Shown: positions 52,038 to 62,380 of the stretch, in pieces | Position numbering within the stretch: position 1 is the stretch's first letter | Layout: each line of letters starts with the position of its first letter | Assembly (NCBI RefSeq): GCF_002443255.2 | Contig: NW_019211456.1 | Span: 36,959,042-37,023,041, forward strand | Direction: 5' to 3' | Length of the DNA stretch: 64,000 nucleotides | From: Varroa destructor | Lineage: Eukaryota; Arthropoda; Arachnida; Mesostigmata; Varroidae | Position numbers and translations under genes: made by a program | Notes under the pieces: generated by a model | The model's input: only the letters and a program-made list of their open reading frames with translations | What the model was told of the DNA's origin: nothing | The model's database searches: none

Positions 52038-52430
52038 TCATAATGTGTTTCCGGTGCATTTCCCCCCCGCTCTCTCTCTCTGTCTGTCTTGGTCCTGCTG
52101 GATCCACCCGGTTTTCAGGCCTCGACCGTGGTTCTGGTGTGGTACTAGCGAATAACGAAGTACGAATGAAGATGCACCTTTAATGCGACGACTAATACGA
52201 CTGTAGAAGCAAGCAATACAGTTTGAAAAAACACCGGGGTCAACGCTAACAGCAACAGCAGCAGCAGCAGCAGCAGCAACAACGTTCAACTGGTAATGAT
52301 TCCGATCAATTGCGTCGTCTTCACCACCACAACGTCTCGTTTTGCCAGAACTGTGACATTGACCAAGGCTATGACGTGTTATCATCATTATTGTTATTGG
52401 AATTGGGCATATGACCGCGTCAAAGAATGA
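52038..52430 (-). CDS. Terminal exon of 130 codons with a poly-Ala run
   Basis: The acceptor TGTTTTTTTTGGTGCACATCAG is followed in phase 0 by SFFDAVICPIPITIMMITRH, SLGQCHSSGKTRRCGGEDDA, a poly-Ala stretch from a (CAG)n repeat (52251-52280), then SVDPGVFSNCIACFYSRISR and a polar basic end, RERAGGKCTGNTL. It is the longest candidate exon with a strong acceptor. It joins in phase 0 to 52821-52877 over a 390-nt intron. Confidence 0.38.
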   Translation of the reverse strand, partial: SFFDAVICPIPITIMMITRHSLGQCHSSGKTRRCGGEDDAIDRNHYQLNVVAAAAAAAVAVSVDPGVFSNCIACFYSRISRRIKGASSFVLRYSLVPHQNHGRGLKTGWIQQDQDRQRERAGGKCTGNTL

Positions 52431-52820
52431 CTGATGTGCACCAAAAAAAACAGTTATCCTATTTGTGTATGCAGACCAAACGACATTGGCGAAACGCACT
52501 GTGTATTGGTGAGGTCGAATTGTTAGACTTGTCTATGTTTGTGTGTATGTTTGCGTACCTCTGTATCGTGCATGCAGCGTATGTACAGATGATTGTGGCC
52601 AGGCTAATCTGCGCAGCTGACTGAATGGCGGCGCACACTCACGCTGTGCAGCACCCACCGGCGGCTGTGCCACTGCCGGGAAAGGCGCAATAGAACGAAA
52701 CAGCGCAACACATTCGAGCGACTGGGCAGTGGCAGCACCCACTGGGTGAACACAAGGACGCTTTCTATGGGGCACGCAGGGCCAAGCTGGCAAGGAGATA
52801 GATATACGCGCATGTCTTAC

Positions 52821-52877
52821 ATATCGGAGTAGTCTGCATACGGAGCGGGTAGCGGAACAATTCGTCGCACTCTTTCG
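52821..52877 (-). CDS. Exon upstream of 52038-52430
   Basis: The acceptor GTAGTGTTGTTGTGCAG, 19 codons in phase 0 (RKSATNCSATRSVCRLLRY) and the donor TAT|GTAAGA. Both signals good. The longer frame 52533-52883 (116 residues) reads through the intron. Confidence 0.33.
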
Positions 52878-52934
52878 CTGCACAACAACACTACTGTCAG
52901 CATTAGTAACAACCGCTAGCCAGCCGCCGCCGCC

Positions 52935-53333
52935 ATGGTGCTGGTGATGCGCCCATCCAGCAAGCTAGCGAGTGAGCCTTTCTTTACCCTAAAGTACCCC
53001 CTACCCCCCGGTCGCTTTCCATGTGGCGACCCGCCGCTGGAGTTCGTCCGTTCGCCGGTACATTCATCGGCGACCTGCCTATTCGATCGTCACATGATCA
53101 TGCGGTGTCGTCGAATGTGCGAATGTGAAAAGGAATCAGAAAGGAAGTCCAATAATAACAACCGTACACACAGCAATGTTTCGAGTAGATCTAACTGCTG
53201 CTGCTATCTTACTACGTGTACATCTTGTGTACATAGCGAGAGAATATATATTGTACCTGCTGTTATTGCCTCGTATTATTGTTGTGATTGTGTGACGATC
53301 TGCTATTGTACCGTAGCTCGTTACAAGCACTGA
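52935..53333 (+). CDS. 132-codon ORF with an ideal start context
   Basis: The ATG lies in GCCGCCGCCATGG, a perfect Kozak match. The ORF reads MVLVMRPSSKLASEPFFTLK, YPLPPGRFPCGDPPLEFVRS, then a Cys/Arg region and a Cys/Tyr-rich AT-biased end. The first 40 residues look more gene-like than the rest, so splicing after about 53057 (weak donor CCG|GTACAT) is possible. It is divergent to the minus-strand exon ending at 52877, 58 bases away. Confidence 0.32.
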   Translation: MVLVMRPSSKLASEPFFTLKYPLPPGRFPCGDPPLEFVRSPVHSSATCLFDRHMIMRCRRMCECEKESERKSNNNNRTHSNVSSRSNCCCYLTTCTSCVHSERIYIVPAVIASYYCCDCVTICYCTVARYKH

Positions 53334-53350
53334 CAGATCGTTCTCTTCAG

Positions 53351-53596
53351 TCGAACTACCGATGATTACTAGAACCACTGAAATTTGTTACCTGAAAGAA
53401 ACAGCGCCTTCCTTCAAGGAGATGGCTGATTTACTTATAATGCAGTTGGCGGCCTGTCGTGTCTTCGCCGAGCAACGAGACTATTATCTTCCATTAAACG
53501 AGGGTGTATTCTTTACGATTGCTCTAGCCGCGATAACTGCAGCTGCTGGATACGTCGCTGCAGCTACTCGGATTGCGCAAGATGATCCCAGCCATT
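53351..53596 (+). CDS. Internal exon of 81 codons
   Basis: The acceptor GATCGTTCTCTTCAG precedes two bases and ELPMITRTTEICYLKETAPS, FKEMADLLIMQLAACRVFAE, QRDYYLPLNEGVFFTIALAA, ITAAAGYVAAATRIAQDDPS, H, leaving one base at CATT|GTGAGT. A soluble helical part is followed by an Ala-rich hydrophobic helix (FFTIALAAITAAAGYVAAA), as in a single membrane pass. Good signals at both ends. Confidence 0.38.
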
Positions 53597-54591
53597 GTGA
53601 GTTTATTGGAGTAATGCAGAAGACCTCAGCTCGCTGATCAGAGAAGAGCCCTAGCTAGACTTTAACCATAAAGGCAACAACTGTTGTCTCGCCAACGCTA
53701 CCATCATCACTACTAGCAGCAGACCGAAATGATCTACTGAGCTAAATACTGGCTAACAAATCGGTAATTGTACTTCGACGATAACAATAACAGCAGAAAT
53801 ATAAACGAAAATGAGCTAAAAGACATGTGCCCCACGTTGCCGCCTTGTAGGATATCGCTGCTACATAGACTGCCTCTTACAGCATGTATGAATATAAGCA
53901 TATTTTTTGTTATTATTAATTTATAATATTTACTTTGACCAGCTTTATGGTTCAGCCAGCCAAATGAGGTGACAGTGAGCAAACATTAAAACGCGCGGGC
54001 CAGAGTGATTTAGCAACTGGGCTGATGCACTTTGATCAGAAGAATCACATCGAGCTCTGTTGGCCACCAGGTTCGACCGGTGAAAATCGACGCTGGCCTT
54101 AAAATCGGCGTCACATCGGCAGGACATGTTTGTGGTTGCAAGCTACAGTCACAAGCGTCAGATGCAACACTAACGATTTGCTGTTCATCGAGCCTTTTGC
54201 AAGTGCATTCGATCGCCATAAGATTAACCTATTCGCAGTAAATGGCGCCGCCTTCAGAATCAATCTGATGTGTCATAAGCGAAGTAAAAGTAGTCATGAC
54301 CTTGAAGCTCGATAGCCTTTCTATGTCTTATGTTTGTATGTATTTGAGTCCGCTAAGTTTATCAAAATGCAACACACGCGCGCACACGTTGAGCGTTCTC
54401 AGTTCAGCCTCACCACAAAGGGGTTACGGCAATCGCACGGCTCGCTCAGATTCCCTTCACTCTCTCGCTAAATATGTACCTGACGCCGTCTGCTATATGT
54501 CGGCATGCTTGCCATCTTGAACTAGCACGCGCGGCACGAACGCCATAATTACGCCAGTCGTCCCTACAACAGGCATGTAGGATAGGCCTAG

Positions 54592-54611
54592 ACACACACA
54601 CACACACACAC
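54592..54611 (+). repeat. (CA)n microsatellite
   Basis: Ten CA units. Confidence 0.93.
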
Positions 54612-54844
54612 TAGGCAAGGTCATTTTCTCCCATCGATACTATTCTTCTTTCCGTCAATGTGCTCTAATCTTGTCGTATCGAACTTGTCCTCTCTTTAAT
54701 CACCGCTTGTTGCAAGCTAAGGAAGAGTACTCTCAGCTGGTATCATCTGTAGCATCAACGACTGAATGTAATTTTTTCCCGCTCGTTCACGAACCCGCAC
54801 CCTCGGCGCCTTTCCATCTTAAACGGATTTCTCTTTCTCTTCAG

Positions 54845-54915
54845 GCTCACGTTCAAGTGAAGCTGCTACTTTGCCGATGGCCAGGGAAATTGAAGCGACT
54901 ATGTCTCTAGCTTAG
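54845..54915 (+). CDS. Terminal exon after a very strong acceptor
   Basis: GGATTTCTCTTTCTCTTCAG is one of the best acceptors in the window. Phase 0 gives AHVQVKLLLCRWPGKLKRLC then L (stop 54910); phase 2 gives SRSSEAATLPMAREIEATMS then LA (stop 54915). The upstream frame 54671-54910 (LSYRTCPLFNHRLLQAKEEY and on) reads through the acceptor, so an unspliced ORF is also possible. Confidence 0.3.
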
Positions 54916-55244
54916 CTAAATATCGGGCCAGATGAAGCTTCATCACTCGAACCAGGGACGGCGACGCCGCGATTCCACCCTATCCATTGCGGTTTACAAT
55001 TGTACGATCCACAGTATTTCTACCGCTGGTAGCAGAGCTGTAGAAGCAGCAGTCGAACACCAATATTGTTAACATGCAAAGCCGGTAGCGGCGGCGACAA
55101 CAACGTTGTCGCCGCGTTTATGAGCGAATTTGTTTAGTCGCCGAGTGAATCCGCGGCTGCGGCAGCAACGAATAAGGATCACCCACCTCAGTCACTCTAT
55201 CCTGCCTTTGCTGCAGATGTATTAACACTGGCAGTTAGAGACCG

Positions 55245-55362
55245 ATGGCTGTTCTATGGGTCGGCTTGGGGAAGAATGGCGGTCAAATTTCAAACGTGAC
55301 GGGATATTGGAGAGTGAGAGAGAGAGAGAACGGTGAGAGAGAAAGAGAGCTGCGCCACTCAG
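55245..55362 (+). CDS. First exon candidate joined in phase to 56080-56288
   Basis: An ATG (G at +4) opens MAVLWVGLGKNGGQISNVTG, YWRVRERENGERERELRHS, leaving one base at CTCAG|GTGGGT. The Arg/Glu run comes from a (GA)n tract at 55310-55350. Unspliced, the frame stops after 51 residues. The single left-over base fits the two-base entry of the exon at 56080. Confidence 0.3.
55310..55350 (+). repeat. (GA)n-rich tract
   Basis: GAGA units with two short interruptions. Confidence 0.85.
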
Positions 55363-56079
55363 GTGGGTTAACTGTAGTGGTATACAGACTTGAGCTGTAG
55401 CAGATAATGGCAGCAGGCAAGAATTCGGGCGGTCTCAGTTTATCTATCTAGTTCCACAGCAGTCATAGACAGCCTTTACTGAAAGGGAGTTTAATTCTTG
55501 GCCTCGTCAAGCTAGTTAAATATATTGTTAGAAAAAGCTCAGTTTCTCCCTTTGAGATTCAATAGCCCAGGTTTCTCTCTGACTTTCGCTTCAATTATGA
55601 TCTTTGAAGCAACAAGTGGGTTGGGCATTTGGACAACAACTGAGGGCAAATTAACTATTATTAGAACCCTTATTTTGTTGACCGGTCATCTTAAATCTTG
55701 CCACTTCCTTCTGTTTTGTACTAATTATCATCGTTGCCATGCTCGATTACCAGTCCATAAAGTCAATTAGAAAGGTAATGATATATTGATCGTTATATTG
55801 TAACTCAATTCGCCTGTGGAGCCAAAGATCATAAGAAGTTTAAAAAAAAAAAGCTAGGTTCTATTTCTACGAGTGCTAAAAGATCTCTAGAGCTACTACT
55901 GGCGCTTGTAAATAAAGCCTTACATCTATTTATAGATTCCACCTTTTTCATTTGCTTATGGAGGTAGATATTTGTCGAATAGCTATAATCGAACTAAGGT
56001 AGCCATTATATAGAAAAGTAAAAAAACTAAATCAAGGGTTGATAAAAACAGACCAGCCAATTTTCTTCATCTTACTCAG

Positions 56080-56288
56080 CCCAGTATACTCTGGCTCGAT
56101 TTTTATGTCCCTATGCCCGCACACCTTATGGCACGGGGGGTTGCGACGAATCGGGAGGTACCTGCAGCTGCATTCTGCTCGCTATAAGAACGGAGAACAA
56201 CCCCCCCCCCCCCCCGTCACCGAGGACGACGAAGCCGAGTTCTCCTGCTGTGTTCATAATTTTGATTTCACTTGAGTGGCTCTTTTAG
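56080..56288 (+). CDS. Terminal exon, Cys-rich then Pro-rich, frame set by a poly-C tract
   Basis: The acceptor TTTTCTTCATCTTACTCAG precedes two bases and QYTLARFLCPYARTPYGTGG, CDESGGTCSCILLAIRTENN, then poly-Pro from 15 C (56201-56215), SPRTTKPSSP and a hydrophobic end, AVFIILISLEWLF. Four Cys in CxxxxxxxxxxxCxxxxxxCxC spacing suggest an extracellular disulfide-bonded segment. The last helix could be a membrane or GPI signal. A one-base change in the C run would swap the tail to VTEDDEAEFSCCVHNFDFT. Confidence 0.35.
56201..56215 (+). repeat. (C)15 homopolymer
   Basis: Fifteen C in a row inside a candidate exon; prone to length error in sequencing and to slippage. Confidence 0.97.
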
Positions 56289-56665
56289 CTCATTGCCAAT
56301 ACTATACATAACTATAATAGCAGCCATATTAGCCAGAGAGAAACTACAACGGCTGGATAGCGTGCTGGCCACAGGCACCAATCCATCCATTGCTTTAATA
56401 ACGTTGAAAAATAACTTTCATGGATGTATGTATGTAAGGTTACTTAAAAGCAGTTTAACAAAGAACTTGATAAACAATAGGTTTTTTTTACTAGAAAGAT
56501 CGTTACCAACAAACATACTGAACATAATCACATATTAAGAGTGTGTGGGATTAGCAACTTCAAGTGCCGAACTACCATCTCTGCAGTTTGTGCGAAAGGA
56601 AAAAGCTTGGTCCGGTCGCCGATAGGCTTATAAATAAATAGCAAAGTAATAATCCGCTTGCTCTA

Positions 56666-56890
56666 TTGAATGGTACTTGTCAAAAGTTCCGTAATCGTAA
56701 AGCTGTTGCTCTATTGGATGGCCGAACGGTGGCGTTTGCTGGTGGTAAAAATCGATATACCAAAGGGCATTTAATATGCCTATCGAAGAAACTCATCTCT
56801 TTACGATGGCGAGTATCATTTATCCTTCAAACCTCTTATCAGGATTTCCGCTTTGTGGTGGCGGATGGGTCGTTCTTAGTCCAGCACTGA
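56666..56890 (+). CDS. Open frame, possible exon
   Basis: Reads NGTCQKFRNRKAVALLDGRT, VAFAGGKNRYTKGHLICLSK, KLISLRWRVSFILQTSYQDF and ends DGSFLVQH. Balanced beta-like composition with a basic middle. No ATG start and no clear acceptor, so boundaries are uncertain. Confidence 0.27.
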   Translation: MNGTCQKFRNRKAVALLDGRTVAFAGGKNRYTKGHLICLSKKLISLRWRVSFILQTSYQDFRFVVADGSFLVQH

Positions 56891-56979
56891 TTTGCGTGGG
56901 AGTGACCGAAGTAACGAACAATTAACTGAAACAATATAAATATATATTACCGCAATGCTCACTCGCATCTCTATTGATG

Positions 56980-56983
<4 letters not shown>

Positions 56984-57018
<35 letters not shown>
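56984..57018 (+). repeat. (AT)n microsatellite
   Basis: AT run of about 35 bases. Confidence 0.95.
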
Positions 57019-57020
<2 letters not shown>

Positions 57021-57120
57021 GTTTTTATTTAGATATATTTAACTCGTAACTGGTTCATGTGAGCTCAAGAGAGGTCGTTACTATTTTGATTGTAAACATA
57101 CGTTACCCCTTTATTGGCAG

Positions 57121-57404
57121 GACGCTGCGTGTCGCAAGAAGCTAGCTCGCGTCAACGTAACTTATGTAACGCAAACGAATTGCCGAACTCACGAAGCCCT
57201 TTCTCGCATATACTTATGCTGTCAGCAAATGAAAGACCTGCTCCTTTTCTCGTGTCGTGTTATTTTGTTGTTAAGCAATACAATTTTAGGTTTTTATATA
57301 GACCAGCCGGTTCGAGCCCTTCGATAAGCTGCCTTTGTATTACTGTTAGATTTCTATGCATAGGTCGCATCAGGAATAACAGTAATAATAATAAATTATG
57401 CTAG
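57121..57404 (+). CDS. Terminal exon of 93 codons
   Basis: The acceptor GTTACCCCTTTATTGGCAG precedes two bases and RCVSQEASSRQRNLCNANEL, PNSRSPFSHILMLSANERPA, PFLVSCYFVVKQYNFRFLYR, PAGSSPSISCLCITVRFLCI and ends RIRNNSNNNKLC. Six Cys overall. AATAAA lies at the very end of the frame (57391-57396) and could act as a polyadenylation signal for a short 3' end. Good acceptor; family unknown. Confidence 0.38.
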
Positions 57405-58104
57405 AATAAGGACCTGAGGATGCTTGAAATAACTGTTATGTTAACTGAAGTTTTATCAATATTGTTATTATTTTTGATGCTGGCGGTAATAGTTATAGCA
57501 GTATCAGGAATCCATTGAAGAAAATGCACGCCGATCACTCGTTGAAGGCCGCATACACGGCATCACTTGCTGCCCGATAGCCCCTGCTTCCAGCAACAAT
57601 AATGACTTCTTCTTTGTAATGCCATCTTATTTTATCGGGTCGCTTTGCGTCAATTTTGATTTCTCAATGAATCCATGTTGGTTTATATAGTGAGCTAGTT
57701 GTCCTTCGCTTCTCCCCTACTTGTTCCCTCCCGTTACCAGCTACTGCGTGTCTAGCCCAAAAAGGCACTGTCTCCTATTTTAGCTGGTGGTCCATTCTGT
57801 TATAAAAATAATATGTACTTATAGGGGGGAAACATCAAAATGCATCTAATGTGTGTTTTCCATCTTCTGTCGTTTCACTGAAAATGTATATTACTTTCCA
57901 TGCTTATTAATTACTACGTACTGCGACGCAAGTAGATAGGTGGCTTCGAAACTGCTTACGTGTGTGGAGATCTCGGCCGGCAATTGTAGTTACGAGGCAG
58001 TACCTCGACCCATCGCACATCTGGATCCTTTGTTTGTATATGTCGTTTTGATGTTAATCTCCTAAATTTATATATAGTAATTGCTCCAGATGACCGGATT
58101 ATAG
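57405..58104. other. AT-rich spacer
   Basis: Stops in all frames, poly-T/A patches, no repeat of note. Confidence 0.4.
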
Positions 58105-58147
58105 GAAGAGGAAGAAGGATTTCGACCGTGTTTACAGATTAACACCG
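58105..58147 (+). CDS. Exon 1 of a two-exon 3' end
   Basis: After ATGACCGGATTATAG: EEEEGFRPCLQINT in phase 0, one base left at CACCG|GTAAGA. The 143-nt intron that follows ends in a long C/T tract. Confidence 0.33.
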
Positions 58148-58290
58148 GTAAGAGCTATAAAAACACCGCCATCATATTGATATTACTTCGATAACTGCTT
58201 TTAGAACCTCAGCATACCTCTATAGAAGTGCCGTCAGCTGTTTCCTCACCTTTACCTTTTCTGCTGCTTCCACTGCTACTACTGGCCTAG

Positions 58291-58409
58291 TTATTACGCT
58301 TTCTGTTATTGTCGATAATGTGATTATTGTAAAAGTGCATATATTTTGTGCAATATCAACAGCGGCAGCGGCGTCAACGACGGTGGAAAAGCGACATCGA
58401 GCAACATAA
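58291..58409 (+). CDS. Exon 2: hydrophobic strand plus basic tail
   Basis: A C/T-rich tract (CTGCTGCTTCCACTGCTACT and onward) ends ACTGGCCTAG. Two bases then complete a Val, followed by ITLSVIVDNVIIVKVHIFCA, ISTAAAASTTVEKRHRAT and a stop. Phase matches exon 58105-58147. The acceptor has one of the longest polypyrimidine tracts in the window. Could be a membrane-anchored C-terminus. Confidence 0.37.
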
Positions 58410-58433
58410 ACAAACAGAAATTTAAATTTTCAG

Positions 58434-58517
58434 ATTAGTCTGCAAACAAAGTATTGAAGACGGACGCGTATTAAGACGAAGGCGAAGTATCAGGCCTGTT
58501 CGATCCGTACGACACCT
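58434..58517 (+). CDS. Basic internal exon
   Basis: The acceptor GAAATTTAAATTTTCAG precedes one base and 27 codons, LVCKQSIEDGRVLRRRRSIR then PVRSVRH, leaving two bases at CACCT|GTGAGT. Arg-rich. It starts only 25 bases after the stop of the preceding model, so one of the two may be wrong. Confidence 0.28.
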
Positions 58518-58926
58518 GTGAGTTGCTGCCGGCAGGTGGCACGTTAGCGTCGTCTAACGTTTCTTCTCGTGAATATTACGCCCATATCACATATCGTTCT
58601 GCATTGGGGACGTGCGGAAAGCGTCATGGGCAGTACCGCCGACCGCAGCTGCTGTGGCCATTTAGAGAGCGCCTTTGTATTGTTCGCTCTGACAAAGCGT
58701 ACAATTACGATCATTGATCCAATAAAAGCATCACAGAATTACCCTTTGCCATTTATGCTAGGTAAAAAAAAAATGGAACACTTGACGGTGACGAACACGA
58801 CACGGTCATTTCGTGACATCCGATTTGATCTGATCAGGTCCTGCCGGAATTCGTGAAACCCCCAACATTCAAAAACACTTTTTTACCTGCATTATTTCTA
58901 ATGTACTTTTCGCATCATACCACCAG

Positions 58927-59155
58927 GAGCCACCTATGCATGTTGTTCGATGGTACGCGCACAGCGTACAGCCAGCCTTACGAAGTATTTTACTATATCT
59001 CTACACATGAAGATGATTTTTTCGCCCTTTTACGTGTCCTCGTCAGACTCCACCTCTATTACCCTACTAAAAGTGTCAAGGTGGAGGATGAAATATATAT
59101 ATTGATAAAATTATACAGCAACGGTTCCGGCATCAACACACCGTTGGCGTGCTAA
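58927..59155 (+). CDS. Possible terminal exon
   Basis: A T-rich tract and ...CATACCACCAG precede a frame reading SHLCMLFDGTRTAYSQPYEV, FYYISTHEDDFFALLRVLVR, LHLYYPTKSVKVEDEIYILI and ending GINTPLAC. A second frame (ATYACCSMVRAQRTASLTKY) is also open. Natural composition, undecided frame. Confidence 0.25.
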
Positions 59156-59705
59156 CCGAAGTCTCTAATTTTTGCGCAAAAGGGGCCGATGCTGACGAAC
59201 GAACGTACCTATGCCGTTCCCGCAGCGTCCCAACCAATACCGTCCGTTGTGCTCTTCTAAATAGTGTATGTGTGTGTGCATGTACGTCTGTGTGCAAGGG
59301 GCGGACGACCCAGCTCATGCTGACTAGTTCTTTCTCCTTTATATTTCCGTAGATGATGGTACGTACGTACGCGTGCACGGCGCTTCGCCCTGTATCCCTC
59401 TTCGACTGCACTGCGGCTGTTCAGCCGCCGTAATAAGCTGATACGATACACTCTTCGCGTACGCGGCGATACGAGTACACGAGCTGTAGTAGTATATATA
59501 TAGACGACAACAACAGATAGTGACGGCGCGCCTAGATTTCAAAATTAATTGATGAGCGAACATTAAAACATTTGAGCCTTAGAAGAGCGCGCTGGCGTTT
59601 CTACTGATCGACAACATCAGCGGCGGCAGTGACGATGATGACGACGACGACGGAGAACCAACAACAAAAAGGAAAAGCACAAAATATCCGAAACCTGATA
59701 CCGTC

Positions 59706-59951
59706 CTAAAATTCAACGAGGCTTTGCCCCATCCGCGTGAACAGAAGCATCAGCAGCAGGAGGAACAGCGTCAGCAGCATTAGCCACAGCATAAACTGAA
59801 CAAGAAAAACAACGAAGTAAGTAGCATTCATGGGATGCCTGATATCTGATGCTATGGGATACGAGACCGTCTGATGGCCGTCGGTGCCTATGCTGCTGCT
59901 GCTGTTGTTGGGCCTCCCCCTCCGGATATTGTGCCGACGGCAGGTCCGCAA
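59706..59951 (-). CDS. Hydrophobic ORF with a C-terminal membrane helix
   Basis: The polar N-terminal part contains NNSSSSIGTDGHQTVSYPIA; then, from an internal ATG at about 59831, MNATYFVVFLVQFMLWLMLL, TLFLLLLMLLFTRMGQSLVE, F. One long or two short helices. CAG-type triplets bias the Leu content, so this may be composition-driven. Confidence 0.22.
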   Translation of the reverse strand: MRTCRRHNIRRGRPNNSSSSIGTDGHQTVSYPIASDIRHPMNATYFVVFLVQFMLWLMLLTLFLLLLMLLFTRMGQSLVEF

Positions 59952-60299
59952 CCGTGTCCGAAGCTTGGGATCAACGGTCGATCAGTTCTAAAATAAATCT
60001 AAGAACAGGCTTTATTATATGTAGTCATTTGCGCGCGCCTCCCTACCATGCCATTGATGAATTACTGTATTCTGTTGTTGTGCGTAGTAGCGGTGTAGTG
60101 GGTACGTACGAAGTGGGAAATGGGGTAACTATCTGGTGCAAAGTTGCTCACTTTATCTGCCGTTATCTTTCTTTGTTTGTCTTCTGTTTTGGCCTGCCCC
60201 TTCGTATTCTCACGGTTGCCACCTGTACTTTTTATAATTGTGTTATGCAAAAATACATAACACAGTTATAAAAATTATCATCATTGGTTCCTATATGTC

Positions 60300-60757
60300 A
60301 ACGTTTTTTGTGTAGTGTGTGTTCATGAAATATTTGTTGTGTTGGGGGCGACAACCAGAGGGCGCTCCATCGACCCGGGCTAGCATATCTGTTCTGGCAA
60401 TGATCGGTAATCAATAAACCACATTGCAAGCCAGACGATTTATCACTGCTTAACTGTATATTAATATGCGGATATAATTTGTTTATACAGGCTGTATAAT
60501 ATGCATCTTCAGTCTAACCATATGTCATTATATTCAAATAGTGACATTTCAAGAACACAGATAACTTACTTAGAACAAAAAGAAAGTTAGATACTTCCAA
60601 TACGCCAGTGTGTCTCCGTTTGAGCTTTCTTTTTCATCCTGACCAAAAAATTCGTTAGGCTGTTAACCCATACCAGCTTAGCGCCTCTAATAGCATATAT
60701 TTTTCGAAAAAGTAAAGCCTCCGCTTTTATTTTGTGTTTTTTTTTGCGTTTTTCCAG
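60300..60757. other. Spacer ending in a strong polypyrimidine tract
   Basis: No gene. The T-rich stretch at 60726-60757 is the acceptor tract of the next entry. Confidence 0.4.
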
Positions 60758-60888
60758 TGTGTTCTACCTCCTGTGGCCTCTTAGACGAGAACGGAGACAG
60801 CACGAACCTGATCGTTAATCATAGCACTGCTCACGGTCATATCGCACAGTATTCATATGGTACGCGTTATATACAGAGAAACAGATAG
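60758..60888 (+). CDS. Terminal exon after the strongest T-tract acceptor in the region
   Basis: TTTTTTTTTGCGTTTTTCCAG leads into two bases and 42 codons, CSTSCGLLDENGDSTNLIVN, HSTAHGHIAQYSYGTRYIQR, NR and a stop. Polar with two Cys at the start, like an extracellular C-terminus. An alternative frame gives a short membrane-type tail (VFYLLWPLRRERRQHEPDR). Confidence 0.38.
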
Positions 60889-60889
60889 A

Positions 60890-61440
60890 CACACGGAAAC
60901 ATAGTATGCCCTATTCAGGCCATCTGTAAACCGTATGCGAAAGAACAATTTTCGGGTCGAGATGACAAGAATTCACCTGGTGTTGTTGGCCACTTGTTCT
61001 GCTCACGCCTTGTATACTATACGTTACGTGGACAGTGAGGCGCGTATGCCACACATCTAATGCTTAATGAAAGGAGATGCTATCCTCAGAAAAAGATGTG
61101 GACGAGGTGCTTGTAGTAGCAATTAAAGTAATCGTAGGTCTACGGCATCGATTTTTGTCCCGCTGTTGAGTGAAGTTTTATCTATGGCGTGTGTAGCATG
61201 TCTCACGTGCAACCCCATTGTTACGGTCATTCAGGTATTAAGACTATCGCGACTAGTGTAATGCTACGCTACTCCCACTGCTATCGCTACGGAGCCAGGG
61301 TCGGAATGATGACGTTGTCGACGTTGGTTCGACAGCGGAAACTATCGTAGGGCTCGTAGCCAATGCGGTGCTGCGTACCCCAGTAATTAATGTTGCAGCT
61401 AAGTGAGGAGACTTGTTTGATTTAGCGAGCTAACTGAAGC
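60890..61440. other. Spacer
   Basis: No supportable feature. Confidence 0.4.
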
Positions 61441-61460
61441 CGACGACGACGACGACGACA

Positions 61461-61670
61461 ATGAACGTCTTACGCGATTCTGCGCACGATACCGCCACTG
61501 CCTATGAATTAGCAGCGCTTTGCTCTGCCGCGAAGGATGACTATGGGATCCGTGCTGCGGCAGTATGCCCCCGAAAATCGTATTGTCCGTCGAACGCGTT
61601 TAGGCGAGCCCTTTGCGCGGGCTTGGCTAGGACTTCTGCTTCGAGCGTTCTCTTGAGGGGCGTTCAATAG
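61461..61670 (+). CDS. Small intact ORF, Ala/Cys-rich
   Basis: It follows a (GAC)6 run. An ATG with A at -3 opens 69 residues: MNVLRDSAHDTATAYELAAL, CSAAKDDYGIRAAAVCPRKS, YCPSNAFRRALCAGLARTSA, SSVLLRGVQ. Helical, four Cys. GC-rich relative to its flanks. Could be a complete small gene or a first exon. Confidence 0.32.
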   Translation: MNVLRDSAHDTATAYELAALCSAAKDDYGIRAAAVCPRKSYCPSNAFRRALCAGLARTSASSVLLRGVQ

Positions 61671-62110
61671 GTGTACATTGTTCTGTAGTGGGCATCCGGA
61701 TTTGTCAATGAAGCGGCGCTAGAGGAGGGACCTCCGGTGTCTCCAGTGCTCCGAAGCAACGGCGACGAACTACGGCTAAGATGACATCAGAAACGCGAGT
61801 GAGCATCGACGAAGAGTGGTGGCTGACGCTGGCAACGTTCTCTAATGCCGGCCAATACCTTAACATCCAGTCAACCGCACCTTGTTCTACCTGCTAGGCA
61901 AGTGGGGTAGAGACGACCACTAATGGTCAGCAGAAGATCACCACAAAGAGGAGCTGTGAGCAAGGAACAGTCGGATAGATCTTGACACTGACGTTGCTTG
62001 AAGTGACGAAGTCATTAAGCTCACGCCGTAACACAGAACCACACGCCATACAGCAACAGCAGCGTACGCTGGCTAAGACACTCAAGAGTACTAAGGATCT
62101 TCCTGAAGTG

Positions 62111-62294
62111 TTAGTTTAGGGTGAAACGGCTGGTTTGATTAAGCCACATAACAGAGACCCAGCTATTTTTTCTACCATGAGCAAGTTCGGATCCTCGTAA
62201 GTATATCGCTGGCAAAGCACTGTAAAAACGCCGCAAGCCTTTAGTGAGGTCATTGATTTCTCTCCGATGGTACCGTGGCGCTAACGGAGGTCCA
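62111..62294 (-). CDS. Terminal exon of 60 codons
   Basis: The acceptor TTTATCTACGATTTGTAG precedes two bases and GPPLAPRYHRREINDLTKGL, RRFYSALPAIYLRGSELAHG, RKNSWVSVMWLNQTSRFTLN and a stop. Balanced composition with a basic helix. The frame is also open further upstream (LYLRFVDGPP), which faintly recalls a polymerase Y-x-D-D motif but lacks the second Asp. Confidence 0.3.
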
Positions 62295-62380
62295 TCTACA
62301 AATCGTAGATAAAGGCATAGACTCACTCTCCATTAAGTCTCGATGTATGTACAACTATTTGTAAGCAGTCAATGCGTAAG

